Shown here one piece after another: positions 48,218 to 56,580 of a stretch of DNA of 64,000 nt (its first letter is position 1; every line of letters starts with the position of its first letter). The stretch lies in NCBI RefSeq assembly GCF_000716435.1, contig NZ_JNWO01000010.1, positions 219,175 through 283,174 on the forward strand. The letters are read 5' to 3'. Below the pieces are notes generated by a model, which saw only the letters and a program-made list of their open reading frames with translations, searched no databases and was not told where the DNA came from. The position numbers were made by a program, and so were the translations under genes. This DNA is from Streptomyces xylophagus. GTDB lineage: Bacteria > Actinomycetota > Actinomycetes > Streptomycetales > Streptomycetaceae.

Positions 48218-49240
48218 TCAGACCCGCGTGACCGACGAGACCGGCATCATGCCGACCGGGTCGTAGCGCACGGGCGCGCCGGGGTAGGGCGCGTGGATCA
48301 CCTGGCCGTTGCCGACGTACATCGCGACATGGCTGGCGTCGGAGCGGTAGACGACCAGATCGCCGGGCTGGGCCTGGGAGAGCGGGATCTGGTGCCCGGC
48401 GTAGCGCTGTTCCTGCGAGGTGCGCGGGAGGTGGACGCCCGCCCGGGCGTACGACCACTGCATCAGGCCGGAGCAGTCGAAGCCGCCGGGGCCGTTGGCG
48501 CCCCAGATGTACGGCTTGCCGAGTGCGGACTGGGCCGCGGCCACGGCGGCCGCGGCGCGGCCCGAGGAGGGGACGCCGGCGCCGAGGTCGGGGATGTCCT
48601 GGCGGGAGGAGCGGGAGGCCCGGTCGAAGGCGGCGCGTTCGCCGAGGGGCATCCGGTTGAGCAGTTGCCGGGCCTTGGCGAGCTTCTGCTCGACGGTCTT
48701 CTTGTGGGTGGCGACGGCCTTGCGGCTGCGCTCGAGTTCGGCGAGGTGTCCGGCGGCCTCGGTGCGCTCCTGGGCGAGTTCGCGCATGGCCTCCTGGAGG
48801 TCCTTGAGCTCGTCGGCCTGCTGGGTGGTGATGCGGTCGAGGACGGAGGCCTTGTCGAGGTAGTCGGCCGGGTCGTCGGAGAAGAGCAGCGCGACGGTGG
48901 GGTCGATGCCGCCGGAGCGGTACTGGGCGCCGGCGAGCGAACCCAGCGCGTCCCGCATGGTGTTGATGCGCTGCTGCTGCCGGGCGATGCGGTCCTGGGC
49001 GTCGCTCACCTGCCGGTGCAGCTGCCCGGCGCGCTCGTCGGCCTTGTCGAAGGCCTCGGTCGCCTTCTCGGCCTCCTGGTAGAGCCGGTCCACCTCGGCC
49101 CGGCTGTCGTCGTGCGGCGCGGCCACGGCGGAGCCGGCCGGCAGGGCGCCGAGGGCGGCCGCGGCGGCGCTCAAGACGCAGACCGCGGCACTGGCGCCTC
49201 GGTCGAACCCGGACGGTGCAGGGCGACGACGGGATCCCAC
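48218..49240 (-). CDS. NlpC/P60 cell-wall hydrolase (C40)
   Basis: The 340-aa secreted protein has an Arg-rich signal peptide, an N-terminal coiled-coil (about 60-210) and a C-terminal NlpC/P60 domain with catalytic Cys (FDCSG), His (DASHVAMY) and a third polar residue (IHAPYPG). It should cleave peptidoglycan stem peptides. The GTG at 49240 was chosen for the signal-peptide start; GTG at 49252 is also possible. A paralogue lies just upstream on the same strand, probably from tandem duplication. Confidence 0.92.
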   Translation of the reverse strand: MGSRRRPAPSGFDRGASAAVCVLSAAAAALGALPAGSAVAAPHDDSRAEVDRLYQEAEKATEAFDKADERAGQLHRQVSDAQDRIARQQQRINTMRDALGSLAGAQYRSGGIDPTVALLFSDDPADYLDKASVLDRITTQQADELKDLQEAMRELAQERTEAAGHLAELERSRKAVATHKKTVEQKLAKARQLLNRMPLGERAAFDRASRSSRQDIPDLGAGVPSSGRAAAAVAAAQSALGKPYIWGANGPGGFDCSGLMQWSYARAGVHLPRTSQEQRYAGHQIPLSQAQPGDLVVYRSDASHVAMYVGNGQVIHAPYPGAPVRYDPVGMMPVSSVTRV

Positions 49241-49359
49241 GGGAAGCCGCACTTCCTTCCGCTGGCTGACACGGACCGCTCCCCCGGTGCGGGGAAACGC
49301 GCCAGACAGTAGCTCTGTGAAGGGGTGCGGGCCAAAGACCGGCGCGGGCACACAACGTG

Positions 49360-49395
49360 ACGCCCCGCCTATGACGCAGGTCATCGGCGGGGCGT
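49360..49395. terminator. Two-part stem-loop between the NlpC/P60 genes
   Basis: A 10-bp GC stem (ACGCCCCGCC / GGCGGGGCGT) is capped by a 5-bp ATGAC/GTCAT stem with a GCAG loop; one mismatch lies between them. It lies beyond the stop of the 49482-50516 gene on the minus strand and should end its transcription. Confidence 0.8.
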
Positions 49396-49481
49396 GGAGT
49401 CAGCCTGGTGTGTCGCAATTCGCCCGTTCGGGCGGTGCACAAGGGCCGGAGAACGACCGGAGGGGACCGGACGAGGACGGA

Positions 49482-50516
49482 TCAGATCCGGACGCCGAAC
49501 TCGAACGTCATGTTGCCGATCGACTCGTAGCGCACCACGGCACCGGTGTGCGGGGCGTGCAGCACCTGGCCGTTGCCCGCGTACAGGCCGACGTGGTGGT
49601 AGTCGCCGTAGAAGATGACGAGGTCGCCGACCTTGAGGTCGCTCTCGCTGTAGATCCGGGTGCCGGCGCTCGCCTGCGCCTCGGACGTGCGGGGTATGGA
49701 GACACCCGCCTGCGCGTAGGCCCAGGAGGTCAGGCCGGAGCAGTCGAAGGAGGACGGGCCGGAGGCGCCGTAGACGTACGGGGAGCCGAGGACCGACTGG
49801 GCGGCGGCGAAGGCCGCTGCGGCACGGCTGGAGGCGGAACCGGTGCTGCCGAGGTTCACACGCGAGCTGGAGCGGTTGGCGGCCTGCGCCTGCTGGGCGT
49901 CGAGGGCCGCCTTCTCCTTGGCCGTCAGCGTGTTGAGCAGCTTCTGGGCCGCGGCCAGCTTGGTCTTGACCTCGTCCTTCTTCTTCTTGAGCTCGGTGCG
50001 GGTCGCGGAGAGGTCCTTGAGCTTGCTGCTCGCCTCCGCGCGCTCCTGGGCGAGTTCGCGCTGCTTGCCCTGGATCTTCGTGAGCGCCTCGACCTGCTGA
50101 CTGCTCAACTGGTCCATCGTGGACGCCTTGTCGAGGTAGTCGTCCGGGTTCGAGGACAGGAACAGCTGGATCGAGGGGTCGATGCCACCGGTGCGGTACT
50201 GGGCGCTCGCCATCGTGCCGAGGCCGTCGCGGAGCTTGTTGAGCTCCTCCTGGCCGCGGGCGACGTTGTCCTGGATGGTCGAGATCTCTTTCTGGAGCTT
50301 GTCCTGCTTCTCCTGAGCCCCGTCGAGCTTCTCGGTGGCCTGCTCGGCCTGCTCGTAGAGGGCGTCGACCTTCGCCTTGACCTCGTCCTTGCTGGGCTTC
50401 TCGCTCGGCGCGGCATTGGCCGCCTGAGCGCTGAAGGCAACGGCGGCAGCGGCTGCGGTGGTCAGCACGGTGACACGCGTGCGGCTCGGCTGCTTCGGTC
50501 GACGATGGGACGCCAC
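49482..50516 (-). CDS. NlpC/P60 cell-wall hydrolase (C40), paralogue 2
   Basis: The 344-aa secreted protein has a signal peptide (about 1-36), a coiled-coil (about 38-220) and an NlpC/P60 domain with catalytic Cys in FDCSGL, His in HHVGLY and a third His in LHAPHTG. The N-terminal coiled-coil and domain order match the neighbour at 48218-49240 (e.g. both have 'YRTGGIDP' or similar and 'DYLDKAS'). It would trim peptidoglycan peptides. GTG start with AAGGAG upstream; the promoter at 50569-50598 matches HrdB-type spacing. Confidence 0.93.
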   Translation of the reverse strand: MASHRRPKQPSRTRVTVLTTAAAAAVAFSAQAANAAPSEKPSKDEVKAKVDALYEQAEQATEKLDGAQEKQDKLQKEISTIQDNVARGQEELNKLRDGLGTMASAQYRTGGIDPSIQLFLSSNPDDYLDKASTMDQLSSQQVEALTKIQGKQRELAQERAEASSKLKDLSATRTELKKKKDEVKTKLAAAQKLLNTLTAKEKAALDAQQAQAANRSSSRVNLGSTGSASSRAAAAFAAAQSVLGSPYVYGASGPSSFDCSGLTSWAYAQAGVSIPRTSEAQASAGTRIYSESDLKVGDLVIFYGDYHHVGLYAGNGQVLHAPHTGAVVRYESIGNMTFEFGVRI

Positions 50517-50568
50517 GGAGTCGAGCTCCTTCTATTGAGTGATCACCCGTTCGGAGGTTCGAGGCATG

Positions 50569-50598
50569 ACCCTAGTGACGTTCCTGTGATCAGTTCAA
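50569..50598 (-). promoter_or_regulatory. Probable HrdB-type promoter of NlpC/P60 gene
   Basis: On the minus strand TTGAAC (-35, 50593-50598) and TAGGGT (-10, 50569-50574) are separated by 18 bp. They fit the vegetative sigma-factor consensus. The predicted transcript starts about 45 bp before the GTG at 50516. Confidence 0.55.
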
Positions 50599-50726
50599 AT
50601 CCTCACACGAAAAAATGCCGTCACTCAAAGCATTCTTTGCACATAACCAACATGCAGTGATGGTCGATTGACGCTACGTTGCGTGACGGTTCGGTCAATT
50701 CCGGCATTAAACCTGTACGTTGACCT

Positions 50727-52070
50727 TCACGACAGTCGCTTGAGGAGTACCGCAGAAGCGACGGGCCGGGCGCCCGCCTTCGCGATGCCGTCGGCGACCT
50801 CGCGGTCGGTCGACGCGACGATGACCGGCCGGCCCGGCGGCTCCGCGCGCACCAGCTGGCGGATCAACTCGTCGGCGGTGACGCCCGGTTTGGAGAACAG
50901 CACCCGCACTCCGCGCGGCGGCGCGAGCAGCACGGGCGCGGCCAGCTCGGCCCCGTCGAAGACACAGGTGACCTCGGCCCCGGTCTGCGCGGCGAGCTGC
51001 GACAGCTGCCCCAGAAGCCTCAACCGCTGCTTCTCCAGGGGCATTTGGGGATAGCCGGTCTTGGTGACGTTGTAGCCGTCGACGACCAGGTGGGCCTGCG
51101 GCAGCGCGAGCAACTGGTCCAGGATCGCGGGGTCGTTCTCCGACAGCGCCCGCGCGGCGATGTCCTTCGGGGTCATTCGTCCCGGTTCGACCGCGTCCAC
51201 GGTCTCGGCGGGCCGTACGGAGACAGGGGGGAGCGCCAGTTCCCTGCGCAGCCCCTGAGCCGCCTCCAGCACGGTGTCGAGCAGCAGCCGTACCCGCATG
51301 TCCTCGACGCTGCGCCCCTCGCGGGCCGCCTTGCGGGTGGCCTCCAGGGACGCCTCCGCCTCGCTGAGCCGCGCCTTGAGGCGTCGGCCCTCGCTCTCGG
51401 CGGCGGACAGCTGGGTCTGCCCCTCGGCGCGCGCGGCGTCCGTCTCGGCCCGCAGCTTGCGCAGGGCGGCCTCGCCGCGCTTGATGTCGCTGTGGGCGGA
51501 GCGCAGCTTGCGGTGAAGCGATTCCGCTTCCTTCTTCGCCGCGTCCAGCTCGGTGCGCAGCCGCTCGGTCTCGGTCCGGGTGGCGTCCCGCGCCTGGGCC
51601 AACTCCTCGCGCAGCCGCTCCAGTTCGGCCCGGTTCTCCTCGTCGGCGCGCTCGGCGTCGGCGCGCAGCGCCTCCTCGCCGGCGGCGGTCACGAGTTTCA
51701 CCCAGCCGGTGGGGCGCAGAACATAGGCCGCGGCCGCCACATCGAGCGGATCCGCGGCCGGGGGCGGCGAGCCGGAGTCGACGGCGCCCGCGAGTTCCGC
51801 CTGGGCCTCTCTCAGTTTCTCCCCGATCCGCTGCCGGAACAGCGGATCGGTCTCCAGGGCGGCGGCCATGGCGTTGCCGGCGAACTTGGCGCGCCGGTTG
51901 GGGGCGAAGCGGGCGTACTGTCGTAGCTGCGGGGGCAGTTCGGCGACCGTGAGACCGCCGAAGCCGTCCGACACGATCTGTACGACTCTTCTCCGCACGC
52001 CGTCGGGCAGCGGGCGGTCGAGCACCTCGGCGGCGCCGTCGCCCGGCCCCCCGCCTGAGTTCTCCACCAT
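50727..52070 (-). CDS. NYN-domain (YacP-like) putative RNase
   Basis: The 447-aa protein has a long coiled-coil middle (about 140-270, rich in Glu/Arg/Leu) and a C-terminal NYN domain: 'LVVDGYNVTKTGYP', TCVFDGAEL, 'VIVASTDREVADG' carry the acidic metal-binding residues of YacP/PIN-like nucleases. It may cut structured RNA. The N-terminal region is unassigned. It is followed upstream by a small zinc-ribbon gene (52108-52347) with a short gap, so they may be linked. Confidence 0.85.
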   Translation of the reverse strand: MVENSGGGPGDGAAEVLDRPLPDGVRRRVVQIVSDGFGGLTVAELPPQLRQYARFAPNRRAKFAGNAMAAALETDPLFRQRIGEKLREAQAELAGAVDSGSPPPAADPLDVAAAAYVLRPTGWVKLVTAAGEEALRADAERADEENRAELERLREELAQARDATRTETERLRTELDAAKKEAESLHRKLRSAHSDIKRGEAALRKLRAETDAARAEGQTQLSAAESEGRRLKARLSEAEASLEATRKAAREGRSVEDMRVRLLLDTVLEAAQGLRRELALPPVSVRPAETVDAVEPGRMTPKDIAARALSENDPAILDQLLALPQAHLVVDGYNVTKTGYPQMPLEKQRLRLLGQLSQLAAQTGAEVTCVFDGAELAAPVLLAPPRGVRVLFSKPGVTADELIRQLVRAEPPGRPVIVASTDREVADGIAKAGARPVASAVLLKRLS

Positions 52071-52107
52071 CCCTCACACCCCAATACCTGTGCGGGGCCA
52101 CTCCCTC

Positions 52108-52347
52108 TCAGGAGCCGGCGCCCGGCCTGTCCACGAGTTCCACCTGATCCACGGCGTTGCACCAGCGGCAGCGCACCGACTCGATGGTCTCACTGACCAC
52201 CTCGCGCTCCTCCACCTTCGGCTCACCGGCCAGGTCCAGGTGGAGGTACTCCACGACCTTCGACGAACGCGTCACGTCGAAGCGCGTGAGGTTGCCGCAG
52301 AGGGTGCAGCGCCACCGCGTGGAGGCAGTCGGCAGGGGAACCGTCAT
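52108..52347 (-). CDS. Small zinc-ribbon-like protein
   Basis: The 79-aa protein has two CxxC pairs (CTLCG and CRWC), 40 residues apart, which could bind one zinc ion. Between them lies 'TRFDVTRSSKVVEYLHLDL'. No function is recognised. It precedes the NYN-domain gene by 37 bp on the same strand, an arrangement that suggests shared transcription. Confidence 0.75.
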   Translation of the reverse strand: MTVPLPTASTRWRCTLCGNLTRFDVTRSSKVVEYLHLDLAGEPKVEEREVVSETIESVRCRWCNAVDQVELVDRPGAGS

Positions 52348-52519
52348 CGTGGCTGTTCGCTTCCTTCTTGTTCCAGTTTCCGTGATCGCCGGTTTCCCCG
52401 GCGAGTGTGGCTCGTAACCCTACGGCCTGGCGGGTACTCGCCGCTCGGCCGTCCACAGGGCCCCTCCGGCGGCGAGGCGGTCTGTGCTGCTGCGTCCCGT
52501 TACGTCATGCTCTGTGTCC

Positions 52520-53254
52520 ATGATCAGCAACTGGGGCTCGGCACTCGTCAGGACGTTCCGCGGCACCTCGGCGCCCATGACGTACACCCTGATCGGCCTG
52601 TGCTGTCTGATCTTCGTCCTCGGCCCGGCCTCGGGCTTCGTCCCGTCCTACGGCACGGGGGACGCGCTGCTGGTGGCGCAGCGGGCGTACTTCCGCCGCT
52701 GGGGCGTGGTGCCGGCCGACCTGTTCGCCGCCCCCGCCCGGGAGGCGCTGACTCCGGTCACCGCCCTCTTCATCCACGGCAGCTGGATCCATCTCCTCGG
52801 CAACATGCTCTTCCTCTACGTCTTCGGAGCGATGACCGAGGAACGGCTGGGCCGAGTCGAGTTCACCCTGTTCTACGTGGTCTGCGGCTACCTGGCCCTG
52901 CTGGGCTACGCGGCCGCCAACGCCGACTCCGAACAGTCACTCGTCGGCGCGTCCGGGGCGATCTCGGCGGTCCTCGGGGCGTTCCTGTACTTGTTCCCCC
53001 GGGCCCGCGTGACGAGTCTCCTGCCCTTCCTCTTCTTCCTGCCGCTGCGCTTCCCCGCGTGGGTCGTGCTGCCCTTCTGGGCCGCCCTGCAGTGGCTGGC
53101 GGCGGGCCAGGCCGCACAGGGGCCGGGGGTGGCGTACCTCGCCCACCTCGTCGGCTTCACGCTGGGGTTCGGCTACGCGTGGGTGCGGTTCGGTCGTGCG
53201 ACTAGAGTGAAACCCGCCCCAGCACAGGTCCCCGAGGGAGAGAACCAGCCGTGA
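52520..53254 (+). CDS. Rhomboid family intramembrane serine protease
   Basis: The 244-aa membrane protein has about six to seven hydrophobic segments. It has the rhomboid catalytic Ser motif GASGAIS, an HxxxN-type loop ('WIHLLGNMLFLYVFG') and the catalytic His in LAHLVGFTLGF. It would cleave membrane-helix substrates; substrates are unknown. An ATG at 52520 was taken; a GTG two codons upstream is possible and no clear ribosome site was seen. It overlaps the Lrp-domain gene (GTGA). Confidence 0.85.
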   Translation: MISNWGSALVRTFRGTSAPMTYTLIGLCCLIFVLGPASGFVPSYGTGDALLVAQRAYFRRWGVVPADLFAAPAREALTPVTALFIHGSWIHLLGNMLFLYVFGAMTEERLGRVEFTLFYVVCGYLALLGYAAANADSEQSLVGASGAISAVLGAFLYLFPRARVTSLLPFLFFLPLRFPAWVVLPFWAALQWLAAGQAAQGPGVAYLAHLVGFTLGFGYAWVRFGRATRVKPAPAQVPEGENQP

Positions 53255-53532
53255 TCACCGCGATCGTCCTCATCAAGACCAGCGTGGACCGGATCCCCGA
53301 GATCGCCGAGTCGATCGCCGCGCTCGAATCTGTGAGCGAGGTCTTCTCCGTCACCGGTACGTATGACTTGATCGCGATGGTGCGTGTGCGGCAGCACGAG
53401 GATCTGGCCGAGGTGATCCCTGGGCGGATCTCCAAGATCCCCGGGGTGGAGGGGACGGATACGCACGTGGCGTTTCGGACTTACTCGCAGCATGACCTTG
53501 AGGCGGCTTTTGCGATCGGGTTGGACTCGTGA
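53251..53532 (+). CDS. Stand-alone Lrp/AsnC ligand-binding (RAM) domain protein
   Basis: The 93-aa protein matches only the regulatory RAM domain of Lrp/AsnC regulators ('VLIKTSVDRIPEIAESIA', 'EVFSVTGTYDLIAMVRVR'), with no DNA-binding helix. Such proteins bind amino acids and assemble in rings. It starts inside the rhomboid stop codon (GTGA) and may modulate it or other regulators; the role is unknown. Confidence 0.88.
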   Translation: MITAIVLIKTSVDRIPEIAESIAALESVSEVFSVTGTYDLIAMVRVRQHEDLAEVIPGRISKIPGVEGTDTHVAFRTYSQHDLEAAFAIGLDS

Positions 53533-53585
53533 GGTTGAGCGCCTAATCGTCTGCGGGGCGCGGATGGACTGCGACTTTCGGTCCG

Positions 53586-53620
53586 TCGTGGCTGGTCGCG
53601 CAGTTCCCCGCGCCCCTGAG
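53586..53620. repeat. Dispersed intergenic repeat, copy 3
   Basis: CTGGTCGCGCAGTTCCCCGC followed by GCCCCTGAGGG, the same core as copies 1, 2 and 4. It lies in the gap between the Lrp-domain gene and the convergent aminotransferase gene. It may end transcription of either gene. Confidence 0.75.
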
Positions 53621-53661
53621 GGTGCTGCCCCGAAGGGCATTTGCATCGGACCGCGCTTACC

Positions 53662-55023
53662 TCACACTGCCGGGACGCAGCGGCCGTTCTCCGTGTGGTA
53701 GGTCCACTTGGCGCCCTTGGTCACCAGTTCGCGTACCGCGCCTACGAAGCGCTCGACGTGCTCGTCCGGGGTGCCCGCGCCGAAGCTGACTCGGATCGCG
53801 TTGAGGGACTTTTCGCCGGGGGCCGCCTCGGGGGCTCCGCATTCGCCCTGGGTCTGGGGGTCGCTGCCCAGGAGGGTGCGGACCAGCGGGTGGGCGCAGA
53901 AGAGGCCGTCGCGGACGCCGATGCCGTACTCGGCGGAGAGGGCGGCGGCGAAGTGGGAGCTGTTCCAGCCGTCGACGACGAAGGAGATCACGCCCACGCG
54001 CGGGGCGTCGTCGCCGAACAACGACAACACGCGCACCTCCGGAACCTCTGCCAAGCCCGCCCGTACCTTCTCGATCAGGTGCTGCTCGCGGGCGACCAGC
54101 GTGTCGAAGCCCGCCTCCGTGAGGGCCTTGCAGGCCGACGCGATGGAGTAGGCGCCGATGACGTTCGGGGAGCCTGCCTCGTGCCGGGCGGCGCTGTCGT
54201 GCCACTCCACGTCCACTCCCCCGTCCTCGCGCCGGGTGACCTTGCGGCTGGCGCCGCCGCCCGCGAGGTAGGGGTCGGCCGCCTGGAGCCAGTCGGCGCG
54301 GCCGGCGAGGACGCCGGAGCCGAAGGGGGCGTAGAGCTTGTGGCCGGAGAAGGCGATCCAGTCGACGTCGAGATCCTGGACGGACACCGGGTGGTGCGGG
54401 GCGAGTTGGGCGGCGTCCAGGACGATCCGGGCGCCGTGGGCGTGAGCCGCGGCGGCCAGTTCGCGGACCGGCCACAGCTCACCGGTGACGTTCGAGGCGC
54501 CCGTCACGCAGACCAGGGCCGGGCCCTGGGGGTCGCGGGCGGCGAGGGCTCGCTCCAGGGTCTCGACCGCCTGGGCCGGGGTGCGCGGGGCGTTGAGGTA
54601 GGTGACCTGGGCGTCCTTCCAGGGGAGGAGGGACGCGTGGTGCTCCGTCTCGAAGACGAAGACCTGGCAGTCGGCGGGGAGCGCGGCGGCGAGGAGGTTG
54701 AGGGAGTCCGTCGTGGAGCGGGTGAAGATCAGCTGGTCGTCCGGGCGGCAGTCCAGGAACTCCTCGACCGTCTTGCGGGCGTTCTCGAAGAGGTCGGTGG
54801 AGAGCTGCGAGAGGTAGCCGGCGCCTCGGTGGACGCTGCCGTAGTACGGGGCGTAGGCCGCCACGTCGTCCCAGACGCGCTGGAGGGCGGGGGCGCTGGC
54901 CGCGTAGTCGAGCGCCGCGTAGGTGACCTCGCCGCCCGTGACGAGCGGGACGGTGACATCCCGGCCGAGAACGGGCAGCTGGGCACAAATGGTCTGGGCG
55001 GCGGCAGCGGTGGAGACAGACAT
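53662..55023 (-). CDS. Class V aminotransferase, cysteine-desulfurase-like
   Basis: The 453-aa PLP enzyme has the cofactor Lys in SGHKLYAPFG, His/Asp residues in 'EHHASLLPW' and 'VLDAAQLAPHHP', and a C-terminal region with 'GDDAPRVGVISF' and a Cys-containing segment. It resembles SufS/IscS-like enzymes but is distinct enough that the substrate is uncertain. A SAM-IV riboswitch (55222-55309) lies upstream, linking it to sulfur or methionine metabolism. The ATG follows ACAGGAG. Confidence 0.85.
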   Translation of the reverse strand: MSVSTAAAAQTICAQLPVLGRDVTVPLVTGGEVTYAALDYAASAPALQRVWDDVAAYAPYYGSVHRGAGYLSQLSTDLFENARKTVEEFLDCRPDDQLIFTRSTTDSLNLLAAALPADCQVFVFETEHHASLLPWKDAQVTYLNAPRTPAQAVETLERALAARDPQGPALVCVTGASNVTGELWPVRELAAAAHAHGARIVLDAAQLAPHHPVSVQDLDVDWIAFSGHKLYAPFGSGVLAGRADWLQAADPYLAGGGASRKVTRREDGGVDVEWHDSAARHEAGSPNVIGAYSIASACKALTEAGFDTLVAREQHLIEKVRAGLAEVPEVRVLSLFGDDAPRVGVISFVVDGWNSSHFAAALSAEYGIGVRDGLFCAHPLVRTLLGSDPQTQGECGAPEAAPGEKSLNAIRVSFGAGTPDEHVERFVGAVRELVTKGAKWTYHTENGRCVPAV

Positions 55024-55221
55024 GGCGAACTCCTGTGAGAGGCAAGGCGGTTCCGCCGTGCGAGCGGGAACGGCTCCAGCACGGAGGGGGTGAAAGGGGG
55101 TATGCGGAGGCGGGGCTCGACGCCCTATCGCATTCGCTTGCTCACAGAGGGCTCCCTCGATGACCAGGACCCCTGGTGTCTTTCGAGGGGCCCGCGCTTG
55201 CCGTAGACCTCGCTGCCTACG

Positions 55222-55309
55222 GCCTGGTCTTCACCCGGGGCACCCCGCCACGGACGGAGGGTTGCCGGACAGTCGGCCGGGGCCTCATGACTGTCACTCA
55301 TGACCTGGT
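55222..55309 (-). ncRNA. SAM-IV riboswitch
   Basis: On the minus strand the region carries the SAM-IV core: TCATGAGGCCCCGGCC, CCGGCAACCCTCC, GCGGGGTGCCCCGGGTG and the closing GACCAGG. It is about 200 nt upstream of the aminotransferase ATG (55023). It should bind S-adenosylmethionine and reduce expression. A GGGCCC-rich downstream region and CCGTAG/CTACGG hairpin (55201-55222) may form the expression platform. Confidence 0.85.
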
Positions 55310-55380
55310 CCAAAAACCTACGCGATGTGATCGTCGCCCCGCAACCCGTGTCCGGATCGCGGGACGACGACCGACACCTG

Positions 55381-56445
55381 CTACGCGTGCGTGGCGGCGG
55401 CCCAGCGCTCCAGCGTCCGCTTGGCCGCACCCGAGTCGATCGACTCCGCGGCCTTCGCCATCCCGGCCCTGATCCGGTCCGCCAGCGGCCCGTCACCCGC
55501 CTCAAGCGCCACCAGGGCAGCCGCCGAGTTCAGGAGTACGGCGTCCCGTACCGGGCCCGTCTCGCCGTCCAGGAGACGACGGGCCACGCCCGCGTTGTAC
55601 TCGGGGTCTGCACCGCGCAGGGCCTCCACGGGGACCAGTTCGAGGCCGACGTCCCTCGGGTCGAAGGACTCCTCGGTGACCTTGCCGTCGCGGACGATCC
55701 ACACCCGTGAGGTCGCGGTGGTCGTCAGCTCGTCCAGGCCGTCGTCACCGCGGAACACCAGCGCGGAGGAGCCACGTTCGGCGAGCACTCCGGCGATGAG
55801 CCCGGCCATGCGGGTGTCGAAGCAGCCGACCGCCGAGGTGGTGACCCGGGCCGGGTTGGTGAGCGGGCCGAGGAGGTTGAACGCGGTCGGGATGCCCAGA
55901 TCCCGCCGGACCGCGCCGGCGAACCGCATCGCGGGATGGAACTTGGCCGCGAAACAGAACGTGATCCCGGCCTCCTCCGCCACCCGCGCCACCTGCTCGG
56001 TCGGCAGGTCGAGGTTGATGCCGAGCTTCTCCAGGACGTCGGAGGAGCCGCTCGCCGAGGAGGAGGCGCGGTTGCCGTGCTTGACGACCTTCGCGCCGGT
56101 CCCGGCGATCACGATCGCGGACATCGTCGAGATGTTGACCGTCTTGGCCCGGTCGCCGCCCGTACCGACGATGTCGACGGCCGGTCCCGGGATGTCCAGC
56201 GGCTTCGCGTGGGCGTACATCGCCTCGACGAGACCGGTGATCTCCTCGACCGTCTCGCCCTTGGCCCGCAGCGCCACCAGGAAACCGGCGATCTGCGCGT
56301 CCGCCGCCTCCCCGCTCATGATCCGGTCCATCGCCCACGCCGTGCCGGCGGTGCTCAGGTCCTGTCCGGCCAGCAGCGCGCTCAGTACGTCGGGCCAGGA
56401 ACGGGCCGCCGCGGTGTCGCCTCCAGCGGGGGTCACAGCGCTCAT
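55381..56445 (-). CDS. trpD: Anthranilate phosphoribosyltransferase
   Basis: The 354-aa enzyme transfers phosphoribose from PRPP to anthranilate in tryptophan synthesis. It has [14 protein letters not shown] (PRPP site), '[18 protein letters not shown]' and '[22 protein letters not shown]'. It is not linked to trpEG in one operon here. It begins at ATG 56445 behind CAGGAG. The qcrB terminator (56518-56554) separates it from the respiratory operon upstream. Confidence 0.95.
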   Translation of the reverse strand: MSAVTPAGGDTAAARSWPDVLSALLAGQDLSTAGTAWAMDRIMSGEAADAQIAGFLVALRAKGETVEEITGLVEAMYAHAKPLDIPGPAVDIVGTGGDRAKTVNISTMSAIVIAGTGAKVVKHGNRASSSASGSSDVLEKLGINLDLPTEQVARVAEEAGITFCFAAKFHPAMRFAGAVRRDLGIPTAFNLLGPLTNPARVTTSAVGCFDTRMAGLIAGVLAERGSSALVFRGDDGLDELTTTATSRVWIVRDGKVTEESFDPRDVGLELVPVEALRGADPEYNAGVARRLLDGETGPVRDAVLLNSAAALVALEAGDGPLADRIRAGMAKAAESIDSGAAKRTLERWAAATHA

Positions 56446-56517
56446 ACGGCCGCTCCTGAGTGTCGTAGAAACCATGGTTCGAAAGACCTCCCCCACCCTA
56501 TCCAGCCGCAGGCACGG

Positions 56518-56554
56518 CGAAGGGCCCCGTCCGGTGTTCGGACGGGGCCCTTCG
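56518..56554. terminator. 16-bp stem-loop after qcrB
   Basis: Arms at 56518-56533 and 56539-56554 are fully complementary with a 5-nt GTGTT loop. It lies 26 bp beyond the qcrB stop and upstream of trpD on the same strand. It should end the ctaE-qcrCAB transcript. Confidence 0.88.
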
Positions 56555-56580
56555 ACCGCGGCGTGGCGACGCCTCAGCGA

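Noticed and set aside
50517..50726. Possible c-di-AMP (ydaO) riboswitch ahead of the NlpC/P60 gene
   Set aside because: Such elements occur before some Streptomyces cell-wall hydrolases, but none of the conserved blocks are seen and the predicted leader is only about 45 nt.
55125..55505. Minus-strand open frame of 126 codons upstream of the aminotransferase
   Set aside because: It coincides with the SAM-IV riboswitch and its platform; the RNA structure explains the sequence better.
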